Source: Symsagittifera roscoffensis (Eukaryota > Xenacoelomorpha > Acoela > Convolutidae). From it: 64,000 nucleotides of DNA. A program made the translations under genes and the position numbers. Shown here in pieces: positions 11,339 through 22,924 of this stretch. The notes below the pieces were generated by a model. The model had not been told where the DNA came from. It was given only the letters and a program-made list of their open reading frames with translations, and did not search any database. Location: assembly GCF_963678635.1 (NCBI RefSeq), contig NC_087070.1, forward strand, positions 25,600,007 to 25,664,006, read 5' to 3'. Each line of letters opens with the position of its first letter. The first letter of the stretch is position 1.

Positions 11339-11779
11339 CAAACTTGCATATTTCGTATTTGGTATTTGGTATTTTTTTTGAACGCTTATCTAAACATACA
11401 ATTTTGTGTAACGTTTAGCACCTGCGCAAAAAATATTTCAGAACTTTTTGCAAGATGCAAAATTTAATTTGATTTTTTCAACAAACATGCAAAAATACTT
11501 GAGTTTTTTACTGCTTCGAATATTTCAAAGAGTAAGCGGAAAAACTTTTGAAAGGTTTTTGCAAGATCCGAAAGTGGTTTTGATTTTGTGCAAAAATTTT
11601 TTCTTTAAATTTTTGCAAGATGCGCTTAGTGCTATTTGGATTCGATAAAAAAATCGCTTAAAGCTATTTGGATGATTTTTAGTGCTGATCCTTATCTTAA
11701 ATCCTTTTCTGATGTTTTTGATCAAAACTTATGCAAACATTAGCTTTTCCAATGATCGACTTTAGAACAAAAAAAAATT
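11339..11779. repeat. Long direct repeat, module B copy 2
   Basis: Near-identical to 8726-9171, offset about 2,613 bp, with a few substitutions and small indels. It ends in an A/T run where the two copies diverge. Confidence 0.88.
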
Positions 11780-12244
11780 TTTTTCATTGTATTAACAGTG
11801 CGAGGAAAGTTTGTTACAATTTTTCTAATTGCGAAAAAGTTTTTATTGTTTTTTGAAATTATTTGCAAGTCGCAAAAATATTCGACTTTGAACCTGCGCG
11901 CGAAAACTCATAACTAATTTCCCAGGAGTCCTAACTGAGTCCTAAATTCTTTCATTGATTTGTTTATTCCAATCTTTTAAAAAAAATAAAAACTTAAAAT
12001 AGAAAAATTATTACAAACACAAGACAACAATTAATTTATCTAGAAAAGAGCAGCTGTCGAGCAGCTGAGTTTTCATTGCTATGCAAATTCTCAATGAAGT
12101 GCAAAGCTGATTTTGCCTCAATCGCCGCTGGTTTACTTGGTGTTTTGCTCACTTGCATCCTTGGCTCAGAGAATACCTCACCCTCTTCATTTTTAATTGG
12201 TTTCTTAACAGAACCTTATTCTTCTAAGGGAAGAAGGAAATTGA
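11780..12244. other. No supported gene
   Basis: On the minus strand about 60 codons are open at roughly 12225-12045, with protein-like composition (Lys/Glu/Ala/Ser-rich). They could be a further exon of the candidate gene at 12245-12591, but this cannot be shown. Confidence 0.3.
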
Positions 12245-12591
12245 TTACAGGTTGAGCCACAAATTTGAGTCTGGAATCTCGGGATAGTCTATCCTAACGT
12301 GACCTGATTTCACCAACATCATCTCCATTGTGCCCAGGTAGTTCTCTGTGATGGGAACCTGCATCTCGTGATGTTCACTGAAGTCTTTTCTCTTGACTTC
12401 AATCTTGTACCACACTTGGATTGAGAGAATCAATTGGCTAAGAAAAACTCCAAAAGCTGTGTCTCGCACTTGTATTTGAATCCATTCAGGGGAAAAATCG
12501 TCGGAGTAAAAAACTCGAGAGAAGATTATATCGAGAAATAAATTGAAAATGGGAAATAACTTATTAAAAATGAGAAATATGTCTGAGTAAG
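12245..12591 (-). CDS. Candidate terminal exon of an unrecognised gene
   Basis: On the minus strand an acceptor-like run ending CCTCTCTCAG (about 12601-12592) is followed by about 113 open codons to the TAA at 12245. The distal 85 residues look protein-like, for example SPEWIQIQVRDTAFGVFLSQ and then charged and hydrophobic residues in mixed order. The first 25 residues are T-rich in DNA terms and less convincing. The first in-frame Met lies well inside. I recognise no family. Apparent coding potential resumes in another frame after the stop, following a second pyrimidine-AG site. That suggests either more exons or a frameshifted pseudogene. Confidence 0.3.
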
Positions 12592-14330
12592 CTGAGAGAG
12601 GAAGTAATTGGTGGTAGTTAAGTTAAAAGTTGAATGATTTGTTTAAAGAATGAGGGTACCTTCAATGTAGATGTGTGGGTTTTACCAATCAGAACAGATT
12701 TTTTATATTTGGTCTGTAGTGTGTTCAATCAGATTTCAGCTTCCTTTTGAGTCGTACCCATTGAGAAATAAAATCCCCATTGAAGCGTTTTTTCAATCAG
12801 ATGTTTCCAGTCACAAAAAGTGATCTTTTTGTTATTAAGTTAGGTTGTTTTATCCAATCAGCAAAAAACTCAACTTGTAAGGAATCAAATTGTTCAATTA
12901 AATTACAAAAAACACAAAAAAACTGCAAGAATAAATGACCACAATTTGTTTGCTGTACAATAACAAAACTTGCCAGCAACAGTAGCAAATAAAAAAAGTT
13001 AATAAAATAAACATTTCTGCATGTCTTTTTATCGAGTCAGTTGCTTTTTTGTATACAACTGATGAAAATTGCTAAATTTGAAGTAGATAGGCTAGTTTTT
13101 TGATTTTGATGTAAATTTGAGAGGATAATTGGAAATCGCCGCGTTTTTCCGCTCAAATCTCTGAAAACTTTATGACAAACCCAACCATAAAAGATTTGGA
13201 ACTTCGAAATTTGTTAAAGAAATGAGGAACAAAAAACTTTGCTGGGTTTTTTGACAAATTTGGGTATCGGGTAAAGAACAAAAAAAATTTGATTTTTTTC
13301 ATATTTTTTTTTGGTTAATTTCAAATTTTCTGGAATAAATTTTTTTTTTCTTGACAGGTGCAACTCAGCAGTAAGTTTGAAGCTCAGATATTTAAAACTC
13401 GGTTCAAAATTAAACTCGTTATTTGAGTAAGTTTCCCTAAATAGGCCTTTTTATTGTCAGAGATCTCTATTTTGTACTATATAAACGCCCAATTTATTTT
13501 GAAAAAAGTAAGAGTAAAATTGAAAAAATATATATAAAGAACTATTTTATCAATAAGGATATCAAGTTGAATTTTGTTTTGTAGAGTGACTCGAGGAAAA
13601 TCTTAATAGGTGTTTTTAACCGACGTTTTTCAGATAATGATTATTTTTAACTAAGTTAAATCTAGAGTTCTGATTGGTTGAAATTTTTTTTGAAAATTTT
13701 AGAATTTCCGTCAAAAATGGAAAGTTTTGCAGCCGATGACGTCTTTTCTTTATAAAAAATAATGTTTTATTTATGAAATCAAATTTCTTAAGTTTTCAAA
13801 GTCTTTTTGCGCAGGCTATGAAGTCAATTCTTAAAAAAAAGATGTCATTACCTATGCCGTATACTTGCTCGAAGAAACCTCACTTAGTTACATCTCTTCG
13901 GAGTCAAATCTGTGAAATTTTTTCTTAAATAACTGTGACTGATTAGGCATTTTCATAAACTGGTTTGTTTTGATTTGAAAATGATTTAAAAGTTTTGTGG
14001 ATACTTCATTAAGGAAAATTGCCTTTGATGAAAGGCTCGATTGTTATGGTTGATATCAAATGTGGAAAAAGCCTCTTTCATGGTAAAAGTGGATTACTTT
14101 GATATCAAAACTGAAAAACAGTTCAAGAAAACAAATTTTGGTTCCGATTGAATCAGATCGAAACTGATTGAAATTCTTTAATAAGTAAATCTCAATTCTG
14201 ATTGGCTGGTTTTTATTTGACATTTAACAAGTCAAATCTTTATATTCTGATTTTTCTTCCCATTTGGACAATTGGTCTACTCATAACTGAATTCAGTTAT
14301 TTTCTTTTAATTTTTGGAACATTTTAAATT
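12592..14330. other. No supported gene
   Basis: AT-rich sequence with many homopolymer runs. Short frames only; no motif, RNA gene or repeat could be recognised. Confidence 0.45.
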
Positions 14331-14333
14331 AAG

Positions 14334-14340
14334 TATAAAT
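14334..14340 (+). promoter_or_regulatory. TATA-box-like TATAAAT upstream of a zinc-finger frame
   Basis: TATAAAT lies 64 bp before the ATG at 14404 of the zinc-finger remnant, a plausible core-promoter spacing. In sequence this AT-rich such a heptamer is expected often by chance. Confidence 0.25.
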
Positions 14341-14403
14341 CTCCGCTAAAGTTTTTGAGAGTTTCTAAATCTCCCGTTTGTGCTCACTTCTCTGCTTTTC
14401 GGG

Positions 14404-14640
14404 ATGCCTTCACAAAATAGATATGAGAGAAGTGGATGCCTTGAGTGGGGTGAAGACTCTATACGTAAAGATGTTTCTAGACATCGTAAGCGGTGTGGTG
14501 TTTTAAAATATCCAAAATGTATTTTTCATATAGTTAGCAGCGAGGAACTGAATAATCATATCAAGTAGAAGCATCCTTTTTGTCAAAAACATATTCTACA
14601 TGTTGATGAAAAACAAGCTCAGCAGCAGGCATGGTAGCAA
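14404..14640 (+). pseudogene. C2H2-like zinc-finger N-terminal fragment
   Basis: From the ATG at 14404 the frame reads RKDVSRHRKRCG and then KCIFHIVSSEELNNHIK, a stop (TAG at 14566-14568), then KHPFCQKHILHVDEK. The pattern Cys ... RKDVxRHRKRC followed by Cys ... EELxxHIxxKH looks like two tandem zinc-finger motifs, of a type found at the start of some mobile-element and nuclear proteins. The first finger seems damaged, since its second Cys is not in the expected place. Coding potential fades after about 14640. It is probably the 5' end of a decayed element or gene. Confidence 0.4.
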
Positions 14641-16150
14641 GCTTATGGGGATTTTTTTGAGTGCAATTTGCAGTGAAAATCCTAATATAAGCTAAGAAGT
14701 AGAGATGTATTTGTTAAAAAAAGGCTTAAAACAATATTGGATAATTTTAAAATATTGACTAATTGGTTTCGTTCGGTAAGCTATCTCTCTAAAATTTTCT
14801 TAATTTAGTGGCCTTTGTTCGTAATCATGAAGTAGTGCATTTCGAAGCAGATAAATAGTGGTTTATGTACCGGAAAAAGAGATTTTTTCACAGGTTTTTC
14901 TAATAGGCAAAAAATAATGAAAATTTGGATAATTTTAAAGGACATTCAACAATTCTAAAAGACAAAACAAGAGATAGAAAATCACTCCATAATTAGAAGT
15001 TAAGGTTTAAAACAAGAACCAAAATTATATCTGTTTCAATTTTTTTCTGGAGGTTCTGAGCAAATGGAATTTTTGGTGCAAACTTTGCTTTGGAATTGTA
15101 AACGATCGTTGAAATGATACAGTTTTCCATCTAAAATTAAAATGATTCAATTTTCCATCTAAAGTAGAATGTTAACAAATTGGATTGGAAAACACCCAAA
15201 TTGGGCAATGGTATATCAAACAGAAAACAAAAAAGATTGTTTTGAAGTTTACAGCAAAAGATGTTGGAATTCTTTTTAAGTATTTGTAAAATTTCCGTGA
15301 AATTTCCGAACTTCAACACTCTCAAATAAAAACAACGAAAAGAACTTCAAAGGCGTTTTTGTTTATATCGTTTTTTGATTTAAGTAGAACTATGGAAGCT
15401 TCAGAGTTATTAAGCAGATTTGCTTTTAAATTTACCTCGGAGAAAAACATGATCGCTTGAATGACAGAATTTTTTTCCTTTTTTGTTAAATTACATGCAA
15501 AAACAGTTCTATTGGATAAATGATGATAAAAAATTATCAAAAATCTGTGTTCAAATTATAAATTTACTTCAATTGTCAAAACAACTATTTTAAGGCTCTG
15601 CTTTTTGATGAGTTTTGGATAATTTTTAATGAAAATCCAAGTTAAAATCAAATCACGGAAATAATCAAGAAAAAGTTTTTTATAATTTTTAGTATTAAAA
15701 TTATAATTGATATTGAAAACTGATGTTGATGAACGTTGATAACCTTTGGGACAGAAACTTTTTAGTGAAATGAATAGGGAAGAAAGTGAATATGCGTTTC
15801 AGTTGGGTTTCCGCAAATTTACAGCTAGAAAGAATTTGTTTTTTTTTAAAAAAACTATCCTAAAAAAGATATTAGGTCAATTTACATCAAATCGAGTTTT
15901 AGGGTTTTTTAATGTTGCTCAAAAACTCTTGCCATTGACATACCTTGAACTAAGAAGTTAACTGAAAGACGTCCTTTCCACATTCGACACGTAAAACACC
16001 ATTGATATTTACCAAATAACAAAGCGACCTAGGACATTACTTTGCAAAAAATAAGAGATTCTACACAAAATTCAATTTTTTTGTCACATTTTCTTACCAT
16101 TACACTGAAACCCTTATAATTCTATTTGAAAGTATATAATAATGAAATAT
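14641..16150. other. No supported gene
   Basis: AT-rich, no motif recognised. The longest frames (for example 15322-15540 minus) have low-complexity, T-run-driven composition. Confidence 0.45.
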
Positions 16151-16159
16151 AATTAAAAA

Positions 16160-18530
16160 CACGTAACTCGACAAGAGAACACATATTATGTATTACAAAT
16201 AAAAAAAGTTGGTCGAAGTTGTTTCGTCATTTATTGTGTCGAGTACGCACGCAGCGTTCGCAATCTGTATTGCCAGGGATTTTCTCTATTTTAGAAACAA
16301 CTATCCATGGGTTCCTCCGTTTTTATGATTATTTTCATTTAAAAATAGCTCAAAAAAATTTTCCGTGCCTGCACCGGCCGCGCCCCGTGTTTAAAAAAGC
16401 TAGCGGTTGAAAAAAATCTAGTTTCTCTGAAGTCTTTATAATTTTCGCTCCTCCACCTTAGCGGCAGCCATTCTAGGGTTTTAAACTGATCCCTCACTTT
16501 TCCTTCTGGGGATAAGAACACTATTACCGTTATATCCCACAAAAGCTGCCTAAAACAGCCCATGGAATGAGCGATTTGACTGCTTCTGATTGGTTTGTAG
16601 AGGTGTTGTCGCTCTAACACAGAAGAAATGTGAAAAATTGGCTCTGCTATATGAAAACATTCTAATCTGAATGCCAAGAGAATCTCCATGAGTTTTTGAG
16701 GCAACAGAAGCTATGCCCACCATCTTCGGTAACGTCCTTTCCGCGCACGCATTGAAGTCCTTTGCAAATTTTGAAGACTAATCGAAGTTCTATCGTGACC
16801 CTGAGATGACGGTTTGAAAGTTTCAGTCTTAGATTTTAGCATGAGACAAAACTCAACTATTGGAAACCAAACCTGGATTGGAGGACGTTGATTTTTTGTA
16901 GGTCCGTTGGTTCGGGTCTTAAAATAAAATAGGCTATTTTGCTATCAAAAACTGGCTCTGTCCAATTTTTGGATCTAGAGCATAAAAAAGTATGTTATAT
17001 CCACATGCTACAAAATCAAAAATTAAGCGCGTAAAGCTAAGTAAACGCGTAAAGCCAGTAAACGAGCGGAAGAAACACCCAGGCCACCTTTGGTTGCCGG
17101 GAGAACTTCTTGTAAAAACCGGTTATCATCCCTTTTCACAATAAAGACCTTGCATAACGAGTTTCCTAACTTTTTGTCGCAGATTTCCAAAAAACACTTG
17201 TGCATAAAACAAGGAATCGTATGCAAAAACTATCACACACAGTTTTAGCATGCTAAAGAAATCTTTCAGGTGGTGAAAACCGTAATGGGCGCTTAGTCTG
17301 TCAATGACATCAAAGACTTTTTTTTAACTCCTTCCTTTTTTCATCGAGGAAATTTTTTTGACAAAATTCGCCGATTGGATATCCTAATGTGAGAAGTTCT
17401 TCTCTGTTTTTATTTTTTTTGGGGCATGTTTTTCAAAATTGAGTTTAAATTAAATTGTAATGTTTTATGTTTGCAATTAGTAATTTGTCGTGGCGTTCCA
17501 AAAAATCATTTTGCAAAAAACAAGGGCTCGTACGCAAAAAATATAGAAGTTTTGGCATGCTAAAGCTATTTTTCAGAAGGTAAAAACCATAAAGAGCGTC
17601 TAGTTTGTCAATGATATCCGAAAGCTTTTCAAGCTCCTTAATTTTTTCCTCGAGCATTTCTTTTCGGCAAAATTCGCCGATTGGATATCCTAATGTGAGA
17701 AGTTCTTCTCTGTTTTTATTTTTTTTGGGGCATGTTTTTCAAAATCGAGTTTAAATTAAATTGTAATGTTTCATCGGGGTCGGTCCCACATAAAAAACAA
17801 TCTTCGCACTTTTCAATGCTCAAACTGAAGGCCGTAGTTGTGTTCCAGCTTTAAAAATTGTTCTTATAGTCATCGGCTAAATTACCATCAGCTAAATACC
17901 AGATACTAATTTTCGAGTCTCGCTGCTTATCAAGTGTTGCATTGTTTCCGCAAAAATGGGTGGCGCTTCATGATCCCCTTGTTGAGTTCCTTCTTTTGCC
18001 ATTAAGATAGAGCCTCCGTGAAAAGGAAACTAGGTTAACTGTATGCAGATTAGATGTATTTGAACAATTCCGGGCGATTTGAAAATTTATTCGGCATTTT
18101 TCCCTATTAAAAGAGTTAAAGGCTACTTTTAAAAAAAAATGCGTTTTTGATTATCTTAGCGCTCAGTTAGGTTTCAAAATGAGTGTCCAGCTGTTTCTGC
18201 TACTGAAACGAGAGTCCAGCTGCTTCTGATAAGTTTTTGTCGCTCGGCGAAGGCCTTGCTTCCAGCACTCTTAGACGCGTGTTGGCTAGGGCAATCTTTA
18301 TGAGAGCGATAACCTTTGCGCCAGAAAAGGAATTCGGGTATTTTGCAATGAGGTTTATCATTTTAGTAAGCGATTTCAGAAAACTAATTCCTGCACTGCC
18401 ATTCGACTTAAAAATAAGATCCTTACAACATTGAGTAGCTATTTCATCCGGACCTGCTCCTGATCCGTTGGAAAAGACCTTGTCGTTTCGTATAAATTGA
18501 AATCGGTAACAAAAAAATCTATTTTTTCAG
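16160..18530 (-). pseudogene. LINE-type retrotransposon, decayed copy 1 (RT plus RLE-like C-terminus)
   Basis: On the minus strand the pieces occur in the order of a LINE ORF. An N-terminal segment near 18500-18430 is followed by GAKVIALIK (about 18320), part of the early RT. A damaged YLDD-like motif is followed by LSIEKCE near 17840. The thumb motif MPKLLYFLRTSPCFLQ lies within 17445-17657, and PATKGGLGVSSARLLAL at about 17090-17040. Near 16640-16500 are SSVLERQHLY and RQLLWDITVI, matching the RPD...WDVTV core of the C-terminal restriction-like endonuclease-type domain of this LINE group (established family knowledge, from memory). Frameshifts and stops occur throughout, and the RPD itself is lost. 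It is related to the copy at 22925-24870 and carries an internal tandem duplication. Confidence 0.55.
17174..17770. repeat. Tandem duplication, period about 304 bp, inside LINE copy 1
   Basis: 17369-17466 and 17673-17770 are almost identical over about 98 bp, including GCCGATTGGATATCCTAATG. The flanking parts (17174-17368 and 17478-17672) are alignable but much more diverged. The duplicated block covers the LINE thumb region. The contrast suggests an old duplication partly re-homogenised by gene conversion. Confidence 0.7.
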
Positions 18531-19990
18531 AGTTTGGAGCTACCATTTTGACCCGCTGAAATTGGTTAGACATCAATTTCTGATGGTTGATTATCAAGCA
18601 AAAAAGGAGCAATTGTGTCATCCGAAGCTGAAAACATCATTAATTGCTTTCATTTTGCTTTATAGAGCTCTCTTTTTACCAGCTTCATTTTCTGCTCGAG
18701 GGAAGTGACTCATAGGTGGGCTTGAAACTGAGGTTGGTGTGTTGAAAGTGAATCGGCTCTTTCTCGATTTTTTAATAAAGAGCTCATTGCGTGTGGTTTG
18801 CGTCCACTTTCTTCGATTGCTCCAAGCAAACAAGAAAGACGTTAAAAACATTAGCCATTTTGTGATATCATCTACATTGTGAAGAAGTAATTCAATTTGT
18901 CCGGTAGAATTTCAGCCAAGGGAACACGCAAGTCTTTTGGTATTCTGTTGAGTACTCGGACATTTGAGATGGCAGTAGTAAAATAACTGTTTAACACTAC
19001 ATTTTTGTAATTTATTTATAAACAGATATACATCAACCCATAAAAATCATCAAAACAATTTGACGTTCTTTGATTTGCAAAGAGAAATATCTACACAACT
19101 GACTTGATATCATCTAGAACAACAATCACATGCAACTCAATTTATCAGTCCTCAGAATTTGAAGCAAACTGTGGCTGTAGATTTTCTGTTTTTTTTTCTT
19201 CATCTTGACTCAGCGTAAGAGTAAAACAAGGGATTTTGACGGATTTTAGGGGACTGATCTAACCTACGACAAGCGGTTAGTTAGAATATTATAGATCATC
19301 AAAAAAGAAAGTTGAATTAAGTTTCAATATCGAACTACAAAAATCAAAAACGACGAACAATCTCACCCGAGCTCAGCAGTTCCAGCGGTTCAACAACAGA
19401 CTCTTTGAGCCACTTCCAGTTTCCCGTAACCCAGAAAGCCACTTGATAGAGCTATCTCTAAAAATTCCCGAAGGGCGCTCGACAAACAGGCACAAACATT
19501 TAACAGATTATGTCTATTATATAAATTTGAAACATAATTATTATCTAACATTAAGAGTTTTGGACGATATCAGCTTGCCGCAGTGAGTGAAACAATTTGG
19601 ACCTAAACAGTTTAACAAATCAAAGTGTTCAATTATGTTGAAATGGTAATTTTAACAAATATTTCCGCATATTTTATTGAATTTTCAGGTCTAAAAAACC
19701 ATTATAGGATAATCAAAAATCATAAAAAATGTCAAACACATTAACCATAAGAACACTTCATCGAAAATTTATATATCATTTTTTATGCAATCAATTCAAA
19801 AAAATTTGAAATAGCTCAAATATCAAAACTAAACAAATCATTTTGCACATTTTTAGTGCACATTCAAAAAACTAACTAAAATATACCGGACGATGAAAAA
19901 TCATTCAGGTGACAAACATGTTATTCACAAACATAAAATATCAAAATGTAATTTAACATCTGTGATGCAATGATAACTTTATTTCAATCG
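18531..19990. other. No supported gene
   Basis: AT-rich. Short frames only, none with a recognisable motif. A slightly less AT-rich patch at 19370-19500 has no clear coding content. Confidence 0.45.
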
Positions 19991-19999
19991 GCAAGCAAG

Positions 20000-20560
20000 G
20001 TGTAATACTAAAAACCTTATAAACCGACACAACAGCCAGTTTGAGAAACTCTCTGAAAGACAAGATGGACCAAGAAAAACTTCAGCTAAAAGTAGTTGAG
20101 AGTTTTGGGCGACGTGAGTTAGGGCAGTGTGTGAAAAAATTGTTAAGTTTCGGACCAAAACATCAGGTACGAGACAAGTTCAATGAAGTTCATTCCTTGG
20201 GGGTATTGATATTTTTCGTCTGAAAAGTCAAAATGAACAGCCGGAGAAAAACATGCGAGATTAAAGCAGCTGCAAAATGATTTGCTAAGAATGTGAAACA
20301 GGCAACCTCAGACAAAATTTTTTGAAGGATAATGGTCTCTTTGCAGGGCCGTTTGATAAGGGTGTAGGTTTTTTGTGATGAAAAACGAAAAACAAACGAG
20401 AGCAAACTAGAAGATTTTTCTTCAATGAGAACATTTTAGTGAGCAAAAATGTCTGAGTGACAGAGTGGTGATGAAAATTGTAGGCATAAACAAGGAATTA
20501 TTCACATGAAAAAGAAAAATGAGATCAGAGACACGCTATTTGGTAGGTTAAGATCTTTGG
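20000..20560 (+). pseudogene. Penelope-like element scrap, N-terminal region
   Basis: Matches the N-terminal part of the Penelope-like element at 61.5-64 kb, in the opposite orientation. LSFGPKHQVRDKFNEV here corresponds to LSFGPKHPVRDKFNEI there. After frameshifts, LKDNGLFAGPFDKGVGF corresponds to LKDNGLLAVPFDKGVDF. Upstream, an Arg/Lys/Gln-rich stretch matches EKLLERQDRPLKN. No RT core, PHD finger or GIY-YIG domain is present. It is an old, heavily broken copy, more diverged than the copies at 25.8 and 61.5 kb. Confidence 0.7.
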
Positions 20561-22924
20561 GTGAATTTTCCCCCGGAAGTGCTTACTGACGGAAAGTTAA
20601 GCTAGATCCTAAACATTTGGCTAGTGTCTGGATAGAGCTTTACATGCGGTTGACCGGCTCTACATCGTAAATTCAGTTTTTTACAGAAGAGAAAATTACC
20701 ATATGCGTCGGAGATGTATTGACTGTATATCTCAAATTCTAGCTTCTCATAATCTCAAAAATGAACAATGATGTTATAAATTGAATTCAGAAACTATTTG
20801 AGGGTGCTAAAAATGTTGAATTAACAGTTCCCCAATATCACGAGAGAACCTTCCGATTTCGCAATCTTCGTTGCAGAAGCTTCTTCTTCACCACCAGGGA
20901 GGTTTGCTATCTTCACTCCCAGTTTTACCGATTGAGGATATACATTCAGTAACGATTGTAAGTGTACAATCTGTACAACTCGAAAGGCTTCTTTTCTTCC
21001 ATTATCCGTTGATCGCAACAGTGATCGTATTACCGTTTTCCTTGTATGACGTCATGTTTTTGCCGCGAAAACTGTGTTTCTGATTTTCGCACTCTTTTAG
21101 TTATCACAAAAGGTGAAACTCAACGTGTCATGCATGCTCAAATCTAAGTTTCAAAATTTAATACCTGTAGTAATTTTTGGTCCAAAACAGAAAAAACGTC
21201 CTTAACCGGCATCTTTAAGGTTTCGTACGAACTTCTTCTTCAAATGACCTTTCATTTTTTGATTATTCTACCAAATAACGTAACCAGTCAAAGTTTTGAA
21301 CGTATTATGCGATCGTTTTACAATCAACGGTACTCAGGTTGTACGGAACAAGCTCCTTGGAGAGCCCCACCACTGAATTCGAAGTATCTCGTCCAAATGA
21401 TAGAGTGCCATGAGAAACCGAAAAATCATTTTATGTTTATCCAATTTGTTCACTCCGTGCTATAAATGGCATGACACCACATCGCTCTAGCCGTCTAACA
21501 TTCGCATTAATCTGCACTATGAGGATATGAAAACAAAATATAAAATATCTTTTCTGACTTCCAATTTCATTTCTCAAAAAAGAATATTTTTCTCCTATGT
21601 TTAAAAAACGGTCCTGCCAACTAACAAACTGAAATTATCCTACAAAATCTTGTCCTATCTGGAAATTAATATGTTATTGGTCCTGAACATTGTGAAAAAT
21701 TGAATATAAGAAACTCTGTGGTTAGAATAAGAAATGTAGTAGTCGCCTTCGTCAGGGGACTACTCAAGTTTTTTCATATCACCACAAAGCAAGCAGTTTT
21801 TTTAGCGGATTAAAAAGAACCATGCATGCTGCAATACTTTAAAGACAAGCTCCTCTCAATTTTTTTTAAAATTATAAGTAGGGGTGTTTGTAAAAAACAC
21901 TCTTAAAATCACAATGCAGTTTCATAATTGCAGCAATTTTAAACTCAAAATATCTACGAGATTATTCCATCAAGTTTTTTTGTAAGCTGCATCAGTTTGG
22001 TCTCTATGTTAAAATTTCAAGCACAAATAAAGTTTGAGTTTTTCTCTCTTCCCTTAAGTCCTCATGTTGTACTCTCTTTTCATCTTTCGTTTATGTCGTA
22101 CAGAAGTTCTAAAACTTGTAAAATCTTCTAATCATCTTTGCTTGTTGTTATTCATCTGTTATCAATACTCCATCTCTTTTTGTTGAAACTTTGCATTCTT
22201 AGTCTGCTGACCTCTGCATTTTTTGTCTCAGTGTCTTGAAGCCCGTCTTTGGCCAACTTGGCGGTTTTGGGGCAGCCCTTTAACACCTCTGCTTTTCTAC
22301 CGTCTGTTTGCAACGGGGTAGAGGATCCACTGTAGTTTCTCTGTTCCCGCAGAAGCTGTTGTAGAGGCGCAACGTCAAGATTGTTCTTTCTCTATGCCGT
22401 CTGAATCGATTGTTTTTTTTTTTCATATATTTAATTTTCGTTTTGTTTTGTTAAGATTGTTCTTCTCCCTTGAACTATTTCGGCTGATCAGTGACCGTAT
22501 CGACCTAGTTATATAGGGAAACACTTTTTCTTTGATCTTTTCCTGATTGCACTGTGCTAAAAATTTTAATAGAAGTTGCAATTCAAATTTTTTATGGCAA
22601 CGAATTTTTTTTACTTTTTTCGTTTTCTGACTCAATAGATTTTGGCTTACGTTATATCGGCGTCAAATTGCGTCTTTTGTAGAGCGAAAAATAAAGGGGA
22701 GTAAAAACAGGGAGTGTATGTTATGAGTGCAAGTTGAACCTAATAAAATTATAATAACATTCACAAAGTCAAAAGTGTCATAATATTGGATGTTACAGTC
22801 AGGAAACTTTTAAAAATTTATTCCAGCCAAAATTTTAGTTTTTATTAGATATATAAGTGATAATGATGAAAAAACGAAAACAGTTGATGTGACTAAAAAA
22901 AACTCCGAAGGATACGTCTCTTCG
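20561..22924. other. No firm gene; two weak protein-like frames
   Basis: 20821-21045 (minus) is open for about 75 codons with balanced composition (VVQIVHLQSLLNVYPQSVKL, then a Gly/Glu-rich stretch). 21244-21465 (plus) is open for 73 codons with SGCTEQAPWRAPPLNSKYLV. Both look more protein-like than the background but match nothing I recognise. The rest is AT-rich and featureless. Confidence 0.25.
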
